This document shows, piece by piece, positions 16,346-25,326 of a stretch of DNA of 64,000 bases; the stretch's first letter is position 1; every line of letters begins with the position of its first letter. The stretch comes from an uncultured Microbacteriaceae bacterium. Its GTDB lineage: Bacteria; Actinomycetota; Actinomycetes; Actinomycetales; Microbacteriaceae. The DNA lies in NCBI GenBank assembly GCA_947487835.1, contig CANKXX010000001.1, positions 248,001 to 312,000 on the forward strand, given 5' to 3'. A model generated the notes under the pieces. The model did no database searches. It had not been told where the DNA came from and was given only the letters and a program-made list of their open reading frames with translations. Position numbers and translations under genes: made by a program.

Positions 16346-16987
16346 ATGAGACGAAGTAGCGTCCTTCCGAGAGCGTGGACGCCGGCCGTGAACGCGTCTG
16401 TGGCGGTCGTCTGTGTATCTCTTGCCGGATGCGCCGCGATCATGCCGGGGGCGGGTGCTGCAGACCTCGATTCGATCGCCCAGGTCGTGAACGGTTCCGG
16501 CATCGCCCCTGAGCTCGTGTTCACGACCGACGTGGAGGGATACGATCTCGCACCGCAGTCTGTGGGGTCGGGTGCTGCAGCCGGGATGTCGGCCACCTGG
16601 TTCAACAACAGCACGGGTGCGATGGTGACTCTCCGCAGCGACGCCGGTGAACTCACGAAATCGCTGTGTGCGACGACACCTCTCTGGAACTCGCCTGGCG
16701 AAGCGGTGACGTGCACCCAGGACGACGGCATCTGGCATAGGTCAGGTGGGGACATGCACGAGTACGTCGCCGTGCGGGACGACGCACTCATCTGGATCAC
16801 CGGGATGAACAACGCCGGCCAAGCGGATCTCCTGACAGCCGCGAAGAACGTGCACGTGCCCTCGGAGTCCGAGCTCGAGCTACTTTTCTCCGACGCTCCC
16901 GAGATGCCAGAAGCACCGGTGGAGCGTGGAGACCTCCCGGAGAACGGCGACGGCGCACCGATCGACCCGACCGGGCCGGGCGGCTAG
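16346..16987 (+). CDS. Predicted lipoprotein, unknown function
   Basis: 213-residue protein with an N-terminal signal sequence and lipobox SLAGC (Cys at about residue 29), so it is expected to be anchored on the outside of the membrane. The mature part has two further cysteines (LCATTP and VTCTQDD) that could form a disulfide, and ends in an acidic Pro/Gly-rich tail. No known domain recognised. ATG 16346 is preceded by GGAGGA. Confidence 0.7.
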   Translation: MRRSSVLPRAWTPAVNASVAVVCVSLAGCAAIMPGAGAADLDSIAQVVNGSGIAPELVFTTDVEGYDLAPQSVGSGAAAGMSATWFNNSTGAMVTLRSDAGELTKSLCATTPLWNSPGEAVTCTQDDGIWHRSGGDMHEYVAVRDDALIWITGMNNAGQADLLTAAKNVHVPSESELELLFSDAPEMPEAPVERGDLPENGDGAPIDPTGPGG

Positions 16988-17346
16988 CTTCACTCCGCCG
17001 CCTCGGCCGCGGTCCAGGGGACGCGGTGGGCCGTGAAGATCTCGGCGCCGAGCTACGCGACCCCGTGACGGTATCGCGTGCCACAACCCGACTAGGGAGC
17101 GACGGAGAGGCGCACGATCACGGCCTCGCCGCGCGGATCAAGATCGCGGTCGGTGAGCTGCGCATGGCGATGGACCTGAGGACTTCACGCTCAACGCCGG
17201 CACTGTGATTTCGCCTCGCGCAAACGCCCTCAGGCGACCGTGCCGCGCGCTCTGTCGAGACCCAGACACCGTGGAGTGACGTCCGTCGGGGTTCTGCTGC
17301 CGGGCGCCGTGATGCGACTGAAGTGGTTCGCAGTAACGTCGGCCCT
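16988..17346. other. 359-nt region without a convincing gene
   Basis: Only short frames with poor codon use are seen. On the minus strand just after 16988 about 20 residues (EIFTAHRVPWTAAEAAE then stop) read like a gene end but are closed upstream by a TAG. At the right edge, TAACGT (17334-17339) lies 7 nt before the next ATG and is a plausible -10 box. Confidence 0.4.
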
Positions 17347-18663
17347 ATGGCTGCGGATCCCGACTTCCTCCTTCCTCTCGATGTCATCGCGGTGGGGAGT
17401 TCGCTGATCGTGCCCGATCTGTTCCGGCCGGTGGCTGCAGTGATTGAGGACGGCCGGGTCGTCCGTTGGCTGACCTGGCCTGGGGCGGAGTTGCCACAGC
17501 GCGCGATCGAGGAGGCCGAAGCTTGGCCGTGCACGCGCGGGGTGTGGGTGGTTTACCGGTCCGACGGCGTTGACGGCGAGCAGCGCACCGCCGTTTTCGT
17601 GTCCCTCACTGGTGATACCTTCTCCGTCGGCCTCGGTGACCGGCGACCACGCGGCACCGACGATGGCGGGCTCTGGATCGGTGATCCGCGCGACCCGGAC
17701 GCCTGGATGAACGATTCGGACAGTGAGGTGAAGGTTCGGCCTGACACTCTTGAGTGGGCCGATGTCGGACCATTCTGGCCGGACCGAGCGACCTGGACGG
17801 AAGCGACCGACGCGGCGACAGCTGATGAGGACCGCGATGACGACGAGACGGAGAATGACGACTCCACCGGAGACACCCATGGAACACTGGAATGGTCGAT
17901 CGAGCTCGCTGACGACGACGACATCGCCGCCGAGGTTGCCGATTTTGTGCCCTCACCTCCGGCGGCCACCCCTCCGACAGACATCGTCCGCATCTCACCC
18001 GACGGTGAACGCACCGTGGTCCGTGTCGATCACCTCGTCACCTCGGTCGAGGTCGTGGATGGCTTCCTGCTGCTCGAATACCATCCGACCGGACCGCGAT
18101 TCGTTCTCAGCGACGGTTATGGTTCGGACTTCGTGTACGAGCCGAGACAGGTGAGGGTCGATATCACCAAGGGCCTGCCCACCGAGGTCCGGACGGACCT
18201 GCTCACCTCGATTGCAGTGACCTGGGACGAGGACGCCTGGGAACGGGAGGTCGAGGCGCGCGAAGCGCGACGCGCGCCCTGGATCGAGCGACTCGATCTT
18301 GCAGGGCTGGATGGAGCGAGTTGGCCCCCAGCGCGCGCGATCGCACGGCTCCGCGGCGAGTTCGACGAACTGGCTAGAACCGGCGTGATGTGGACGAGGG
18401 GTATCGACCAGCCACAGCGAGTGCGAAGCGACTACCGCGACCTGGAAGTCCGCGTCGAAGGAACCTGGCCGGACACGGAGGTGGTGGTCACGTTCGAACA
18501 CACCGCAGTACCGTTCCTCCGTCTCCGTCGGCGCTACCGCGTGTTCGACGACGCAGGCCACCCGCGCGACTGGACCTACGTCACCACCTACCTCGAGAAA
18601 GACATCGCCACCGGCAATATTCCCCTACGAAGCGAAGCGGTCAACGGCATCCTCGAGATCTGA
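17347..18663 (+). CDS. Protein of unknown function with acidic linker
   Basis: 438-residue soluble protein. Residues about 1-140 form one beta-rich part (repeated WxxxP and DGRV turns). A very acidic low-complexity linker lies around residues 155-190 (DEDRDDDETENDDSTGD), followed by a second beta-rich part with SPDGERTVVRVDH and FVLSDGYGSDFVYEPRQVRV, and a C-terminal region containing EAREARRAPWIERLDL. No signal peptide or membrane segment. I do not recognise a named family; similar uncharacterised actinobacterial proteins probably exist. No ribosome site is seen before ATG 17347, and a TAACGT box 7 nt upstream suggests a leaderless mRNA. A hairpin follows the stop. Confidence 0.7.
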   Translation: MAADPDFLLPLDVIAVGSSLIVPDLFRPVAAVIEDGRVVRWLTWPGAELPQRAIEEAEAWPCTRGVWVVYRSDGVDGEQRTAVFVSLTGDTFSVGLGDRRPRGTDDGGLWIGDPRDPDAWMNDSDSEVKVRPDTLEWADVGPFWPDRATWTEATDAATADEDRDDDETENDDSTGDTHGTLEWSIELADDDDIAAEVADFVPSPPAATPPTDIVRISPDGERTVVRVDHLVTSVEVVDGFLLLEYHPTGPRFVLSDGYGSDFVYEPRQVRVDITKGLPTEVRTDLLTSIAVTWDEDAWEREVEAREARRAPWIERLDLAGLDGASWPPARAIARLRGEFDELARTGVMWTRGIDQPQRVRSDYRDLEVRVEGTWPDTEVVVTFEHTAVPFLRLRRRYRVFDDAGHPRDWTYVTTYLEKDIATGNIPLRSEAVNGILEI

Positions 18664-18667
18664 GACA

Positions 18668-18685
18668 ACGCCGGCTGTCCGGCGT
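18668..18685 (+). terminator. Hairpin after the unknown gene
   Basis: ACGCCGG-CTGT-CCGGCGT, a perfect 7-bp stem with a 4-base loop, starts 5 nt after the stop codon. Confidence 0.55.
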
Positions 18686-18784
18686 CATGGTGGGTCGCGG
18701 TCGTCATCGGCGGCGGCGTGGCCGGGCGTGCGTGCGTGAGTCACCTCTGCACGTAGCGAGTCGGGGGCCCGATCGGCCGCTCGG

Positions 18785-19576
18785 TTATCGGCGCATCCGA
18801 TCGATCGAGTACGCAGGTGTCGCATAGGTCCCGCCCTGAGGCAGGGTCGGATCGAAATGCTCCGGTCCACCCCACTCAGCAGCATCATCTTCCGGAAGAT
18901 ATCCGGCTGCTGCTCCATCATCGAGACTCCACCAGCGGTCGGAGTTCGCCGACACGGCGTAGAACACGGTCCTGGCATCTGCTGTCGTCATCGCCGCTAG
19001 GAACGCTCGCACAGCGTCAGCCGGGCTCAGCCAGGTCCTGTGAACGCGCGCCGAGGTCGGTTGCGTCTCGTAGCTGCCGATGCGCACGGAGACGGTGCTG
19101 AGGCCGAACTTGTCCGAGTAGAGGCGGCATAGCGCTTCCCCGGCGACCTTCGACACACCGTAGAAGCCGTCGGGCCGGGGCGGCATATCGGCTGAGACGT
19201 GATCCCCTGCGAGGTACATCCCCGTCACTCGGTTGCTGCTGGCGAACACGACCCGGGGCGCTCCGGCACGCCGGGCGGCTTCGAGGACGTGATAGGTGCC
19301 CACGATGTTCACCTCGGCCAGGTCGTGGAAGTCCGCCTCGTCGGCGATGCCCCCCAGATGGATGATCCCGTCCGCGCCGGTGAACAGGTCTACCAGGGAC
19401 TCGAGGTCAGCAAGATCCAAGGGCACCACGGAGTCCCCCGGCCCGACCGGCGCCGTGGGGCGGAGGTCCGTGGACACGAGGTCGACCTGCAGTTCGAGGA
19501 GAGCCGCGCGTAGTGCGGAGCCGATGTTGCCCGCAGCACCTGTCACAACCCAGCGGGTCCCAGCGATTGTCGTCAT
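18785..19576 (-). CDS. udh: Uronate dehydrogenase-like SDR epimerase-fold protein
   Basis: 263-residue extended short-chain dehydrogenase. N-terminal Rossmann motif TGAAGNIGSALR, then IIHLGGIADE, VFASSNRVTGMY, the active-site YxxxK as YGVSK, and SVRIGSYETQPTS plus TWLSPADAV. This whole pattern follows NAD-dependent uronate dehydrogenase (glucuronate/galacturonate to aldarolactone) as remembered from Pseudomonas and Agrobacterium. A C-terminal RWW motif is also shared. It is a separate transcription unit, 12 kb from the uronate operon. Another NAD-dependent epimerase activity is possible. Confidence 0.65.
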   Translation of the reverse strand: MTTIAGTRWVVTGAAGNIGSALRAALLELQVDLVSTDLRPTAPVGPGDSVVPLDLADLESLVDLFTGADGIIHLGGIADEADFHDLAEVNIVGTYHVLEAARRAGAPRVVFASSNRVTGMYLAGDHVSADMPPRPDGFYGVSKVAGEALCRLYSDKFGLSTVSVRIGSYETQPTSARVHRTWLSPADAVRAFLAAMTTADARTVFYAVSANSDRWWSLDDGAAAGYLPEDDAAEWGGPEHFDPTLPQGGTYATPAYSIDRMRR

Positions 19577-19624
19577 CCTCGGATGATAGAGCCGGGTTGA
19601 CGAAACCTCGGCGTATCGCCTGGC

Positions 19625-20107
19625 CTAAGAGGCGCTGCGCCATCCCTGGAGGAGGAGCTGCAATGCGCGCGCTCCGAGGTGACGCGCACGGGCTGGTCCT
19701 ATCGTTCCCAGGCGACCGAGTGCGGCGATGCCGTACAGGGTGCCCCAGATGACCTCGTAGGCCTCCTGCGCTTCGAGCTCGACCTGATACTCCCTGGCCC
19801 AGTCGTCGACGAGCTTCGCCAGGACCGTAATGGTCCCCGCAGCCGCCGTCCGGCGTTCATCGGCGTCGAGTGCGGTGCCGTTCATCGCGTCGAAGAGGTG
19901 CTCGTTGTCCCCGGCGAAACGGAGGTACTCCGCCGCGACCGCCGCGAGGCGCTCGTCGAGGTCCGTGGCGCCCTGCACCGTCGTCAAGCGCGCCTCGAGC
20001 TCGCCGTACCCCTGTCGAACGAGTTCGCCGATGAGGGCGTCCTTATTGGCGAAGTGCTGATAGATGACGGGGGCGGTGTACTCCATGTCCTCGGCCACCC
20101 GGCGCAT
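19625..20107 (-). pseudogene. 5'-truncated TetR-family regulator
   Basis: 160 residues corresponding to a TetR protein that lacks its first helix and a half. The frame begins MRRVAEDMEYTAPVIYQHFANKDALI, which in intact members is the second half of the DNA-binding domain; about 25-30 upstream residues are missing and a TGA lies in frame 6 nt before the ATG. The C-terminal ligand domain is complete. Without helix 1 it is unlikely to fold as a normal repressor. The break coincides with the start of an unrelated plus-strand gene end (20113-20253), suggesting a deletion or rearrangement. Confidence 0.7.
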
Positions 20108-20112
20108 GGTGA

Positions 20113-20253
20113 GTCATCGTGCTGTACTACGGGCACGTCGGCAGATGGCCCGGCATCGTCCGTCTCGGCCGCTTCGATCTTGCCCTCGAGACGTTGCGGG
20201 ATCTTCCCGACGGTACCGTCGTCCGTATCGAAGGCCAGGGTGCCGCGTCCTGA
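20113..20253 (+). pseudogene. 3' fragment of an unrecognised gene
   Basis: From 20113 the plus strand reads about 46 residues (VIVLYYGHVGRWPG, GRFDLALETLRDLPDG, VVRIEGQGAAS) to a TGA at 20251, with strongly coding-like third positions. There is a TGA immediately upstream and no upstream start, so this is a C-terminal gene end joined to the truncated tetR. Confidence 0.4.
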
Positions 20254-20263
20254 TCGCCGTGCG

Positions 20264-21151
20264 TCAGGCCTCGGGTATCTCGAGGTCCCAGGTCGAGGGG
20301 TCGACCTCGTCGGGGTCGGGCCCGCCGCGGACGCCACGGTCGAGGGCGTCGATGCTGCTCAGCTCATCGGCGCGGAGCACGAAGTCGAACACGTCGAGGT
20401 TCTTCGCGATGCGCACCGGATTCGTCGACTTCGGGATGGCTGACCGCCCCTGTTGCAGGTGCCAACGGAGCATGACCTGCGCCGGGGTCTTGCCGTGCTC
20501 CTGAGCGATGCGGGCGAGGACGGGGTCCTCGAGAACGCTCCGGCGGTTCTCGCCCCATCCCGGATAGAAGGTGATGCCTCCGATGGGCGACCAGGCCTGA
20601 GTGAGGATGCCCAGCTCGGCGTCTGCCCGCTGTACGGCGGACTGCGTGAAGTACGGGTGCAGCTCGATCTGGTTGACCGCCGGGACCACGTCGGTCTGCT
20701 TGCGTAGGGCGTCCAGGTGGTGGGGCAGGAAGTTGCTGACACCGATGGCTCGCACGCGGCCGTCGGCCAGGAGTGTCTCGAGTGCCCGGTAGGCCTGCAC
20801 GGTGCGGTCGAAGTGCTGGGGCATGGGCTGATGCAGGATCAGCACGTCGATCTGCTGGACCCCGAGCTTGATGGCGCTCTTCTCGAAGGCGTGCAGTGTC
20901 TCGTCGTAGCCGTAGTCGCTGACCCAGACCTTGGTCTCGAGCACGACCTCGTCGCGGGCGAGACCCGACCGGCGGAGGGCCTCGCCGACCTCGCGCTCGT
21001 TGCCGTACCCGGCGGCGGTGTCGATGTGACGGTAGCCGGCGGTCAAAGCGGCGCCGACGGCGGCCGTGGTCTCCTCCGGCGCGCTCTGGAAGACCCCGAA
21101 GCCGATCGGGGGCATGCGGACGCCGTTGTTCAGCGTGAGGAACTCGTTCAC
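20264..21151 (-). CDS. Aldo/keto reductase, 2,5-diketo-D-gluconate reductase type (copy 1)
   Basis: 295-residue AKR5-like NADPH reductase. The catalytic tetrad is readable: Asp and Tyr in HIDTAAGYGNE, Lys in LETKVWV and His in VLILHQPMP. The signature GVSNF and the cofactor loop IPKSTNPVRIAKN follow. Last gene of a minus-strand set with an XRE regulator (23 nt upstream) and a paralogue of itself (22079-22966), about half identical by eye. Likely role is reduction of keto-acids or reactive carbonyls. Start is GTG. Confidence 0.88.
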   Translation of the reverse strand: MNEFLTLNNGVRMPPIGFGVFQSAPEETTAAVGAALTAGYRHIDTAAGYGNEREVGEALRRSGLARDEVVLETKVWVSDYGYDETLHAFEKSAIKLGVQQIDVLILHQPMPQHFDRTVQAYRALETLLADGRVRAIGVSNFLPHHLDALRKQTDVVPAVNQIELHPYFTQSAVQRADAELGILTQAWSPIGGITFYPGWGENRRSVLEDPVLARIAQEHGKTPAQVMLRWHLQQGRSAIPKSTNPVRIAKNLDVFDFVLRADELSSIDALDRGVRGGPDPDEVDPSTWDLEIPEA

Positions 21152-21174
21152 AGATTCTCCGATGGGTTCGATGA

Positions 21175-22077
21175 TCAGTGGTCGCGTGCCGCGACCTGGT
21201 TCGTGAGGGTGGTGGTGACGTCATCGGTGTGCGGGGCGGTCACCCAGGAGCCGAGCAGGGCGAGTCGCTCGGCGGTCGGCGAGTGCGGTTCGACCGTGTA
21301 CACGAGCAGCGTCAGTCCGGGATCGGTGGTCAGCTCGAAGGATTCGTAACCGAACTCGACATCGCCGACCTTGCTGTGGTGATACCGCTTGGTCCCTCGC
21401 TGATAGCGGATGACGTCGTGCGAGGCCCACAGCGCTCGGAACTCCGGGCTTCGTGTACTGAGCTGGCCGATGAGTCGCACCAGCTCCTCGTCGTACGGGT
21501 CGCGCCCAACCGCCTGGTGCAGCAGCGCGACCGCGTTTCGCCGTGCCCGGTCGAAGTCTCGGAAGAACTCCTCTGCGCGAGGATCGAGGAACTGGAACCG
21601 AGCGGCATTGAACAGCTCGCCGCCCTCGCGGGGGTCCTGCACGTCGTACAGCGCCGCCCCGAGCGTATTGGCGGCGACGAAGTCCAGCCGGGCGTTCTGA
21701 ACGAAGGCGGGGACCGTGAGGGCATCAAGCACCAACTGTGTGCCGGGGGCGACAGCGGTCCGCCTCCTCGGTCGGGACCGCTGACGGGAGGGTGAGGCGG
21801 TGATCTGCACCAGATCCATCAGGTGTCGTGTCTCGGTGTCATCGAGCTGCAACGCGCGCGCGATGGCCTCGAGGACCTCGCGGGACGCGCCCTGCGTGTT
21901 CCCGCGCTCCAACTTCGAGTAGTAGTCGGTGCTGACGCCCGCCAGCTGGGCAACCTCCTCTCGGCGCAAACCGGGAACCCGCCTCTTGCCCGCGAAGACG
22001 GGTATGCCCGCTTGCTCGGGGCTGATGCGGGCCCGACGGGAGGTCAGGAAGCCGTTGATCTCGTCCTTCGTCGACAC
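21175..22077 (-). CDS. XRE-family regulator with MmyB-like ligand domain
   Basis: 300-residue regulator: N-terminal Cro/C1-type helix-turn-helix (LRREEVAQLAGVSTDYYSKLERG, about residues 36-58) followed by a C-terminal domain with the MmyB-like pattern LVLDALTVPAFVQNARLDFVAAN and DPGLTLLVYTVEPHSPTAERL. This architecture in actinobacteria commonly controls neighbouring oxidoreductases. It begins with GTG one nucleotide after the stop of the upstream aldo/keto reductase and is followed 23 nt later by the second reductase, so all three form an operon. Confidence 0.88.
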   Translation of the reverse strand: MSTKDEINGFLTSRRARISPEQAGIPVFAGKRRVPGLRREEVAQLAGVSTDYYSKLERGNTQGASREVLEAIARALQLDDTETRHLMDLVQITASPSRQRSRPRRRTAVAPGTQLVLDALTVPAFVQNARLDFVAANTLGAALYDVQDPREGGELFNAARFQFLDPRAEEFFRDFDRARRNAVALLHQAVGRDPYDEELVRLIGQLSTRSPEFRALWASHDVIRYQRGTKRYHHSKVGDVEFGYESFELTTDPGLTLLVYTVEPHSPTAERLALLGSWVTAPHTDDVTTTLTNQVAARDH

Positions 22078-22078
22078 G

Positions 22079-22966
22079 TCAGGCCGCGTCGATCGTGAGA
22101 TCGATGACCTCAGGCGTCACCGCAGCCGGATCGATCGCCCCGCGCTGCCCGGTGTCGACCGCGGCGATGGCCTCCAGATCACCCACCGACAGTTCGAAGT
22201 CGAACACATCGATGTTCTCGGCGATGCGCGCCGGGGTGACGGACTTGGGGATCGCGCTGCGCCCCTGCTGCAGGTGCCAGCGGAGGATCACCTGCGCCGG
22301 CGTCTTCCCGTGCGCCTGGGCGATCGCGAGGATCGTCTCGTTGCGCAGTGGTGGGACGGCACCGTTCTCGCCGGCCCAGCCGTACACACCACCGATCGGC
22401 GACCACGCCTGGGTGAGGATGCCGAGCTCGCGGTTGACGGCGAGCAGGTCGGGCTGCTGGAAGTTGGGGTGCACCTCGATCTGATTCACCGCTGGCACGA
22501 CGTCCGTCGCAGCCAGCAGCGCCCGGAGATCGTCTACCGAGAAGTTGGCGACGCCGATCGCGCGCACTCGTCCTTCGGTCAGCAGCGCCTCGGCTGCTCG
22601 GTAGGCGGCGAGGGTGTGCTCGCGGTCGGCCGGCCACGGCCAGTGCAGAAGATAGAGGTCGACGTAGTCCACGCCCAGCTTGGCCGTGCTTATGTCGAAC
22701 GCCCGCAACGCGCCGGCGTAGCCGTAGTCGGTCATCCAGAGTTTGGTCGTCAGGAACACGTCGCCGCGGTCCACTCCGGAGTCGCGGATGCCCTGACCCA
22801 CCTCCCGCTCGTTGAAGTACGCGGCCGCGGTGTCGATGAGCCGGTATCCCGACTGCAGCGCCGTCGAGACGGCGGCCGTCGCCTGCCCGCCCTCGCTCTG
22901 CAGGACGCCGAGGCCCACGGCCGGGATCTCTACTCCGTTGTTCAGGGTGATTGTCTCGTGCGCCAT
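22079..22966 (-). CDS. Aldo/keto reductase, 2,5-diketo-D-gluconate reductase type (copy 2)
   Basis: 295-residue paralogue of the reductase at 20264-21151 and first gene of the operon. Catalytic residues: LIDTAAAYFNE (Asp, Tyr), LTTKLWM (Lys), LYLLHWPWP (His); GVANF and IPKSVTPARIAEN complete the pattern. Upstream a 17-bp dyad TTGACTC-CTC-GAGTCAA (22981-22997) marks a likely operator. Substrate unknown; the subfamily reduces diketogluconates, methylglyoxal and other carbonyls. Confidence 0.88.
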   Translation of the reverse strand: MAHETITLNNGVEIPAVGLGVLQSEGGQATAAVSTALQSGYRLIDTAAAYFNEREVGQGIRDSGVDRGDVFLTTKLWMTDYGYAGALRAFDISTAKLGVDYVDLYLLHWPWPADREHTLAAYRAAEALLTEGRVRAIGVANFSVDDLRALLAATDVVPAVNQIEVHPNFQQPDLLAVNRELGILTQAWSPIGGVYGWAGENGAVPPLRNETILAIAQAHGKTPAQVILRWHLQQGRSAIPKSVTPARIAENIDVFDFELSVGDLEAIAAVDTGQRGAIDPAAVTPEVIDLTIDAA

Positions 22967-22980
22967 CGTGATCCTCTCGG

Positions 22981-22997
22981 TTGACTCCTCGAGTCAA
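22981..22997. promoter_or_regulatory. Dyad operator TTGACTC-CTC-GAGTCAA
   Basis: Perfect 7-bp arms with a 3-bp centre, 15 nt upstream of the aldo/keto reductase ATG. The arms begin with a -35-like TTGACT in both directions, as seen at MerR-type promoters, although the flanking -10 is poor. Confidence 0.5.
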
Positions 22998-23230
22998 GCC
23001 GTTGCAGAGGAAAGCAGGAAGTGTGGGATGAACAGTGGTCCAGGAGACCACCCCACTTGAAGAATCGCGGCCCACGAGGCGCGGTTGCGCACGGTAGCCG
23101 TCTTCCTCCTCGCGCGCGACTGCGGCGCGGGGAGCCGTTCCCTGACCCGACGCAGCGGTCACCTGTGCGAGGGCCCGGCTTCGGACTCTGACGGTCGGCT
23201 GAAGCGTCCCGCTGTGTGTACGGTCCGAGC

Positions 23231-24082
23231 ATGGATGGACACGTTCTCGTCACAGGTGCGACCGGGAACGTCGGCGTCCCGCTCGTCGCCGCTCTCCGAA
23301 CCGGCGGAGCACTTGTCCGTCCGGCGTCCCGTCGGAACACCGATCCCGACGGCGTGGACTTCGATTTCCTCGACCCCGCCACGTGGGACGCGGCGTTCCG
23401 AGACGTGGACTCGATGTTCCTGGTCCGCCCGCCGCAGGTCTCGAACGTGGCCCGGGACCTGCTGCCGTCGCTGTCGCATGCGCGGTCGGCCGGCGTACGG
23501 CACGTGGTCCTGTTGTCGGTACAGGGCGCCGGTCGCGTGCCGGTCCTCCCCCACGCCGCCATCGAGCGCTGGCTACGCCGGTCGGGGATGAGCTGGACGT
23601 TCGTCCGCCCCTCCTACTTCGACCAGAACCTCAGCACCGTCTTCGCGCCGGACATTCGGGACCGCGACGAGATTTGGGTTCCCTCGGGCGATGGCCGCAC
23701 CGCGTTCGTGGACGCCCACGACGTGGCCGCAGTGGCCGGCGCCGCGCTGCTGAACCCCGGCGCGCATCACCGCCGCGTGTGGACACCGACCGGTTCGGAG
23801 TCATTGACCTGGAGCGAGGTGGCGGCCGTGCTCAGCGACGCGCTCGGACGCAGGATCACGTACCGCCGACCGAATCCGCTCTCCTACGCCCGCCATGCCC
23901 GCACCGTGCTGGGATTCGGTCCCGCCATGACGGCGATGACCACGGTCATTCACACCACGGCCCGCCTCGGGCTGGCGGGACATCTCACCGACGACGTACG
24001 CGCCGTGACCGGACGTGCACCGATCTCACTACGGGAGTTCGCGATGCGGGAGCGGCACGCGTGGGAACCGCGGACCAGCTGA
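23231..24082 (+). CDS. NmrA-like NAD(P)-binding protein
   Basis: 283-residue atypical short-chain dehydrogenase. Rossmann motif VTGATGNVGVPL at residues 7-18, then SMFLVRPPQ, HVVLLSVQGAG and TFVRPSYFDQN, the usual NmrA/QOR2-like pattern without the YxxxK catalytic pair. Members reduce quinones or serve as NADP sensors. ATG 23231 was chosen over the GTG at 23216 because the protein then starts directly before the first beta strand. Its end faces the MFS gene at 24139. Confidence 0.8.
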   Translation: MDGHVLVTGATGNVGVPLVAALRTGGALVRPASRRNTDPDGVDFDFLDPATWDAAFRDVDSMFLVRPPQVSNVARDLLPSLSHARSAGVRHVVLLSVQGAGRVPVLPHAAIERWLRRSGMSWTFVRPSYFDQNLSTVFAPDIRDRDEIWVPSGDGRTAFVDAHDVAAVAGAALLNPGAHHRRVWTPTGSESLTWSEVAAVLSDALGRRITYRRPNPLSYARHARTVLGFGPAMTAMTTVIHTTARLGLAGHLTDDVRAVTGRAPISLREFAMRERHAWEPRTS

Positions 24083-24138
24083 CCACCGCTATCAGCGATC
24101 GCGACAACTCACCGCTGACGGACTGAGATTCCGAGAAC

Positions 24139-25326
24139 TCACGCGACCGCTGCTGCTCTCCGTCCGACTCCTGGAATCAAGCCCAACGCGCTGAGGGCCA
24201 CGCAGACGCCTACGAAGAGCGCAATACCAGGTAGGCCGGCCAGGACATGAACCGGGATGCCGATGGCAGCTCCCGCTGCGCCGCCGGCGAAGACAACGGC
24301 CATGAAGACGGTATTGACCGCGCTGCGGGCGCGCGGACTCTCAGCGAAGATCCGCGCCTGTTGCGCGACTTGCGATCCTTGCGCCGTGAGGGTGAGAAGC
24401 AGGTGACCCGTGATGAGAGCTGCGGGTACGGTCGGGAAGAAGCCAAGAATTACGACCGATGCCACGCCCGTCACCAGCCCGAGCGTCAGCACGATGCGCG
24501 GACCTCGGCTATCGATGAGGCGGCCGACGAACGGTGTATTGGCGGAGGCCACGAGTCCTACGAGAGCGAAGGCACCCGCGCCGGCCTGTGACCAGCCGAG
24601 TTGAGTCGTGAGGTGGACCGCGGTCACAGTCCACAAGGCGTTCATCGAGCAGAAAACCCAGAACTGCATCCACACCGCTTCGCGTAATGCTGGTTTGGTA
24701 AGGAGCATCGGCACCAGGCTGCGGAGCGTGGCGAGGTATCTTGCTCCTGCGCGTGCACGGACTCTCGGAACCACCGCCTGTATCGCGGCGCAGGAGATCA
24801 GAGCGAGAACCGCGAAGGTGGACGGCACAGCCCGCCACCCGAAGGCTTCCATAATGATCCCTGCGAGCACCCGACTGCCGAAGATTCCCAACCCGATCCC
24901 CGTGCCGACAGCGGCGACGGTTCTGCCGATGTTCGCCGGCGCAGACATCGCGCCGGCGAGCGGGATTAGTATCGCGGGGATCACGCACGTGAGACCACCT
25001 AGGGCGAAAGCGGCGACGAGCAGGCCCAGCGATGGTGCCAGAGCCGCCGCTGCGAGGGAAAGCGCCGTGATGGAGAACAGGGCTGTCACCAATAGGCGAG
25101 GACGGATCATGTCGCCGAGTGGTACGAGCAGTACTATCCCGAGGGCATGACAGACCTGCGCGACGGTCGCGATAATCCCAGCGGTCGACAACGGCACGTG
25201 GAACTCGGCGGCGATCGGCCCGACGAGAGCCTGCGGAAGATAGACCGTGCTGATCGCTGCAGCGGCCGAGATAGCGAGCAGCGCACTGCCTCCTCCGCCG
25301 ATCGCAGGCGTGGGAGCCTCTATCAC
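24139..25326 (-). CDS. MFS transporter, DHA1/arabinose-efflux-like
   Basis: 395-residue 12-helix major facilitator with motif A as VPLGDMIRPR, a central RARAGARYLATLRSLVPML loop and a matching second half. It resembles the small-solute exporters of the AraJ/YdhP group. The GTG at 25326 overlaps the stop of the amidohydrolase gene (GTGA) and has GGAG 8 nt upstream; a longer start at 25347 is possible. Co-transcribed with the amidohydrolase, so import of its substrate or export of its product is likely. Confidence 0.82.
   Translation of the reverse strand: MIEAPTPAIGGGGSALLAISAAAAISTVYLPQALVGPIAAEFHVPLSTAGIIATVAQVCHALGIVLLVPLGDMIRPRLLVTALFSITALSLAAAALAPSLGLLVAAFALGGLTCVIPAILIPLAGAMSAPANIGRTVAAVGTGIGLGIFGSRVLAGIIMEAFGWRAVPSTFAVLALISCAAIQAVVPRVRARAGARYLATLRSLVPMLLTKPALREAVWMQFWVFCSMNALWTVTAVHLTTQLGWSQAGAGAFALVGLVASANTPFVGRLIDSRGPRIVLTLGLVTGVASVVILGFFPTVPAALITGHLLLTLTAQGSQVAQQARIFAESPRARSAVNTVFMAVVFAGGAAGAAIGIPVHVLAGLPGIALFVGVCVALSALGLIPGVGRRAAAVA

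Noticed and set aside
17026-17208. 60-codon plus-strand frame between the lipoprotein and the unknown gene
   Set aside because: Poor codon use and no ribosome site; treated as non-coding.
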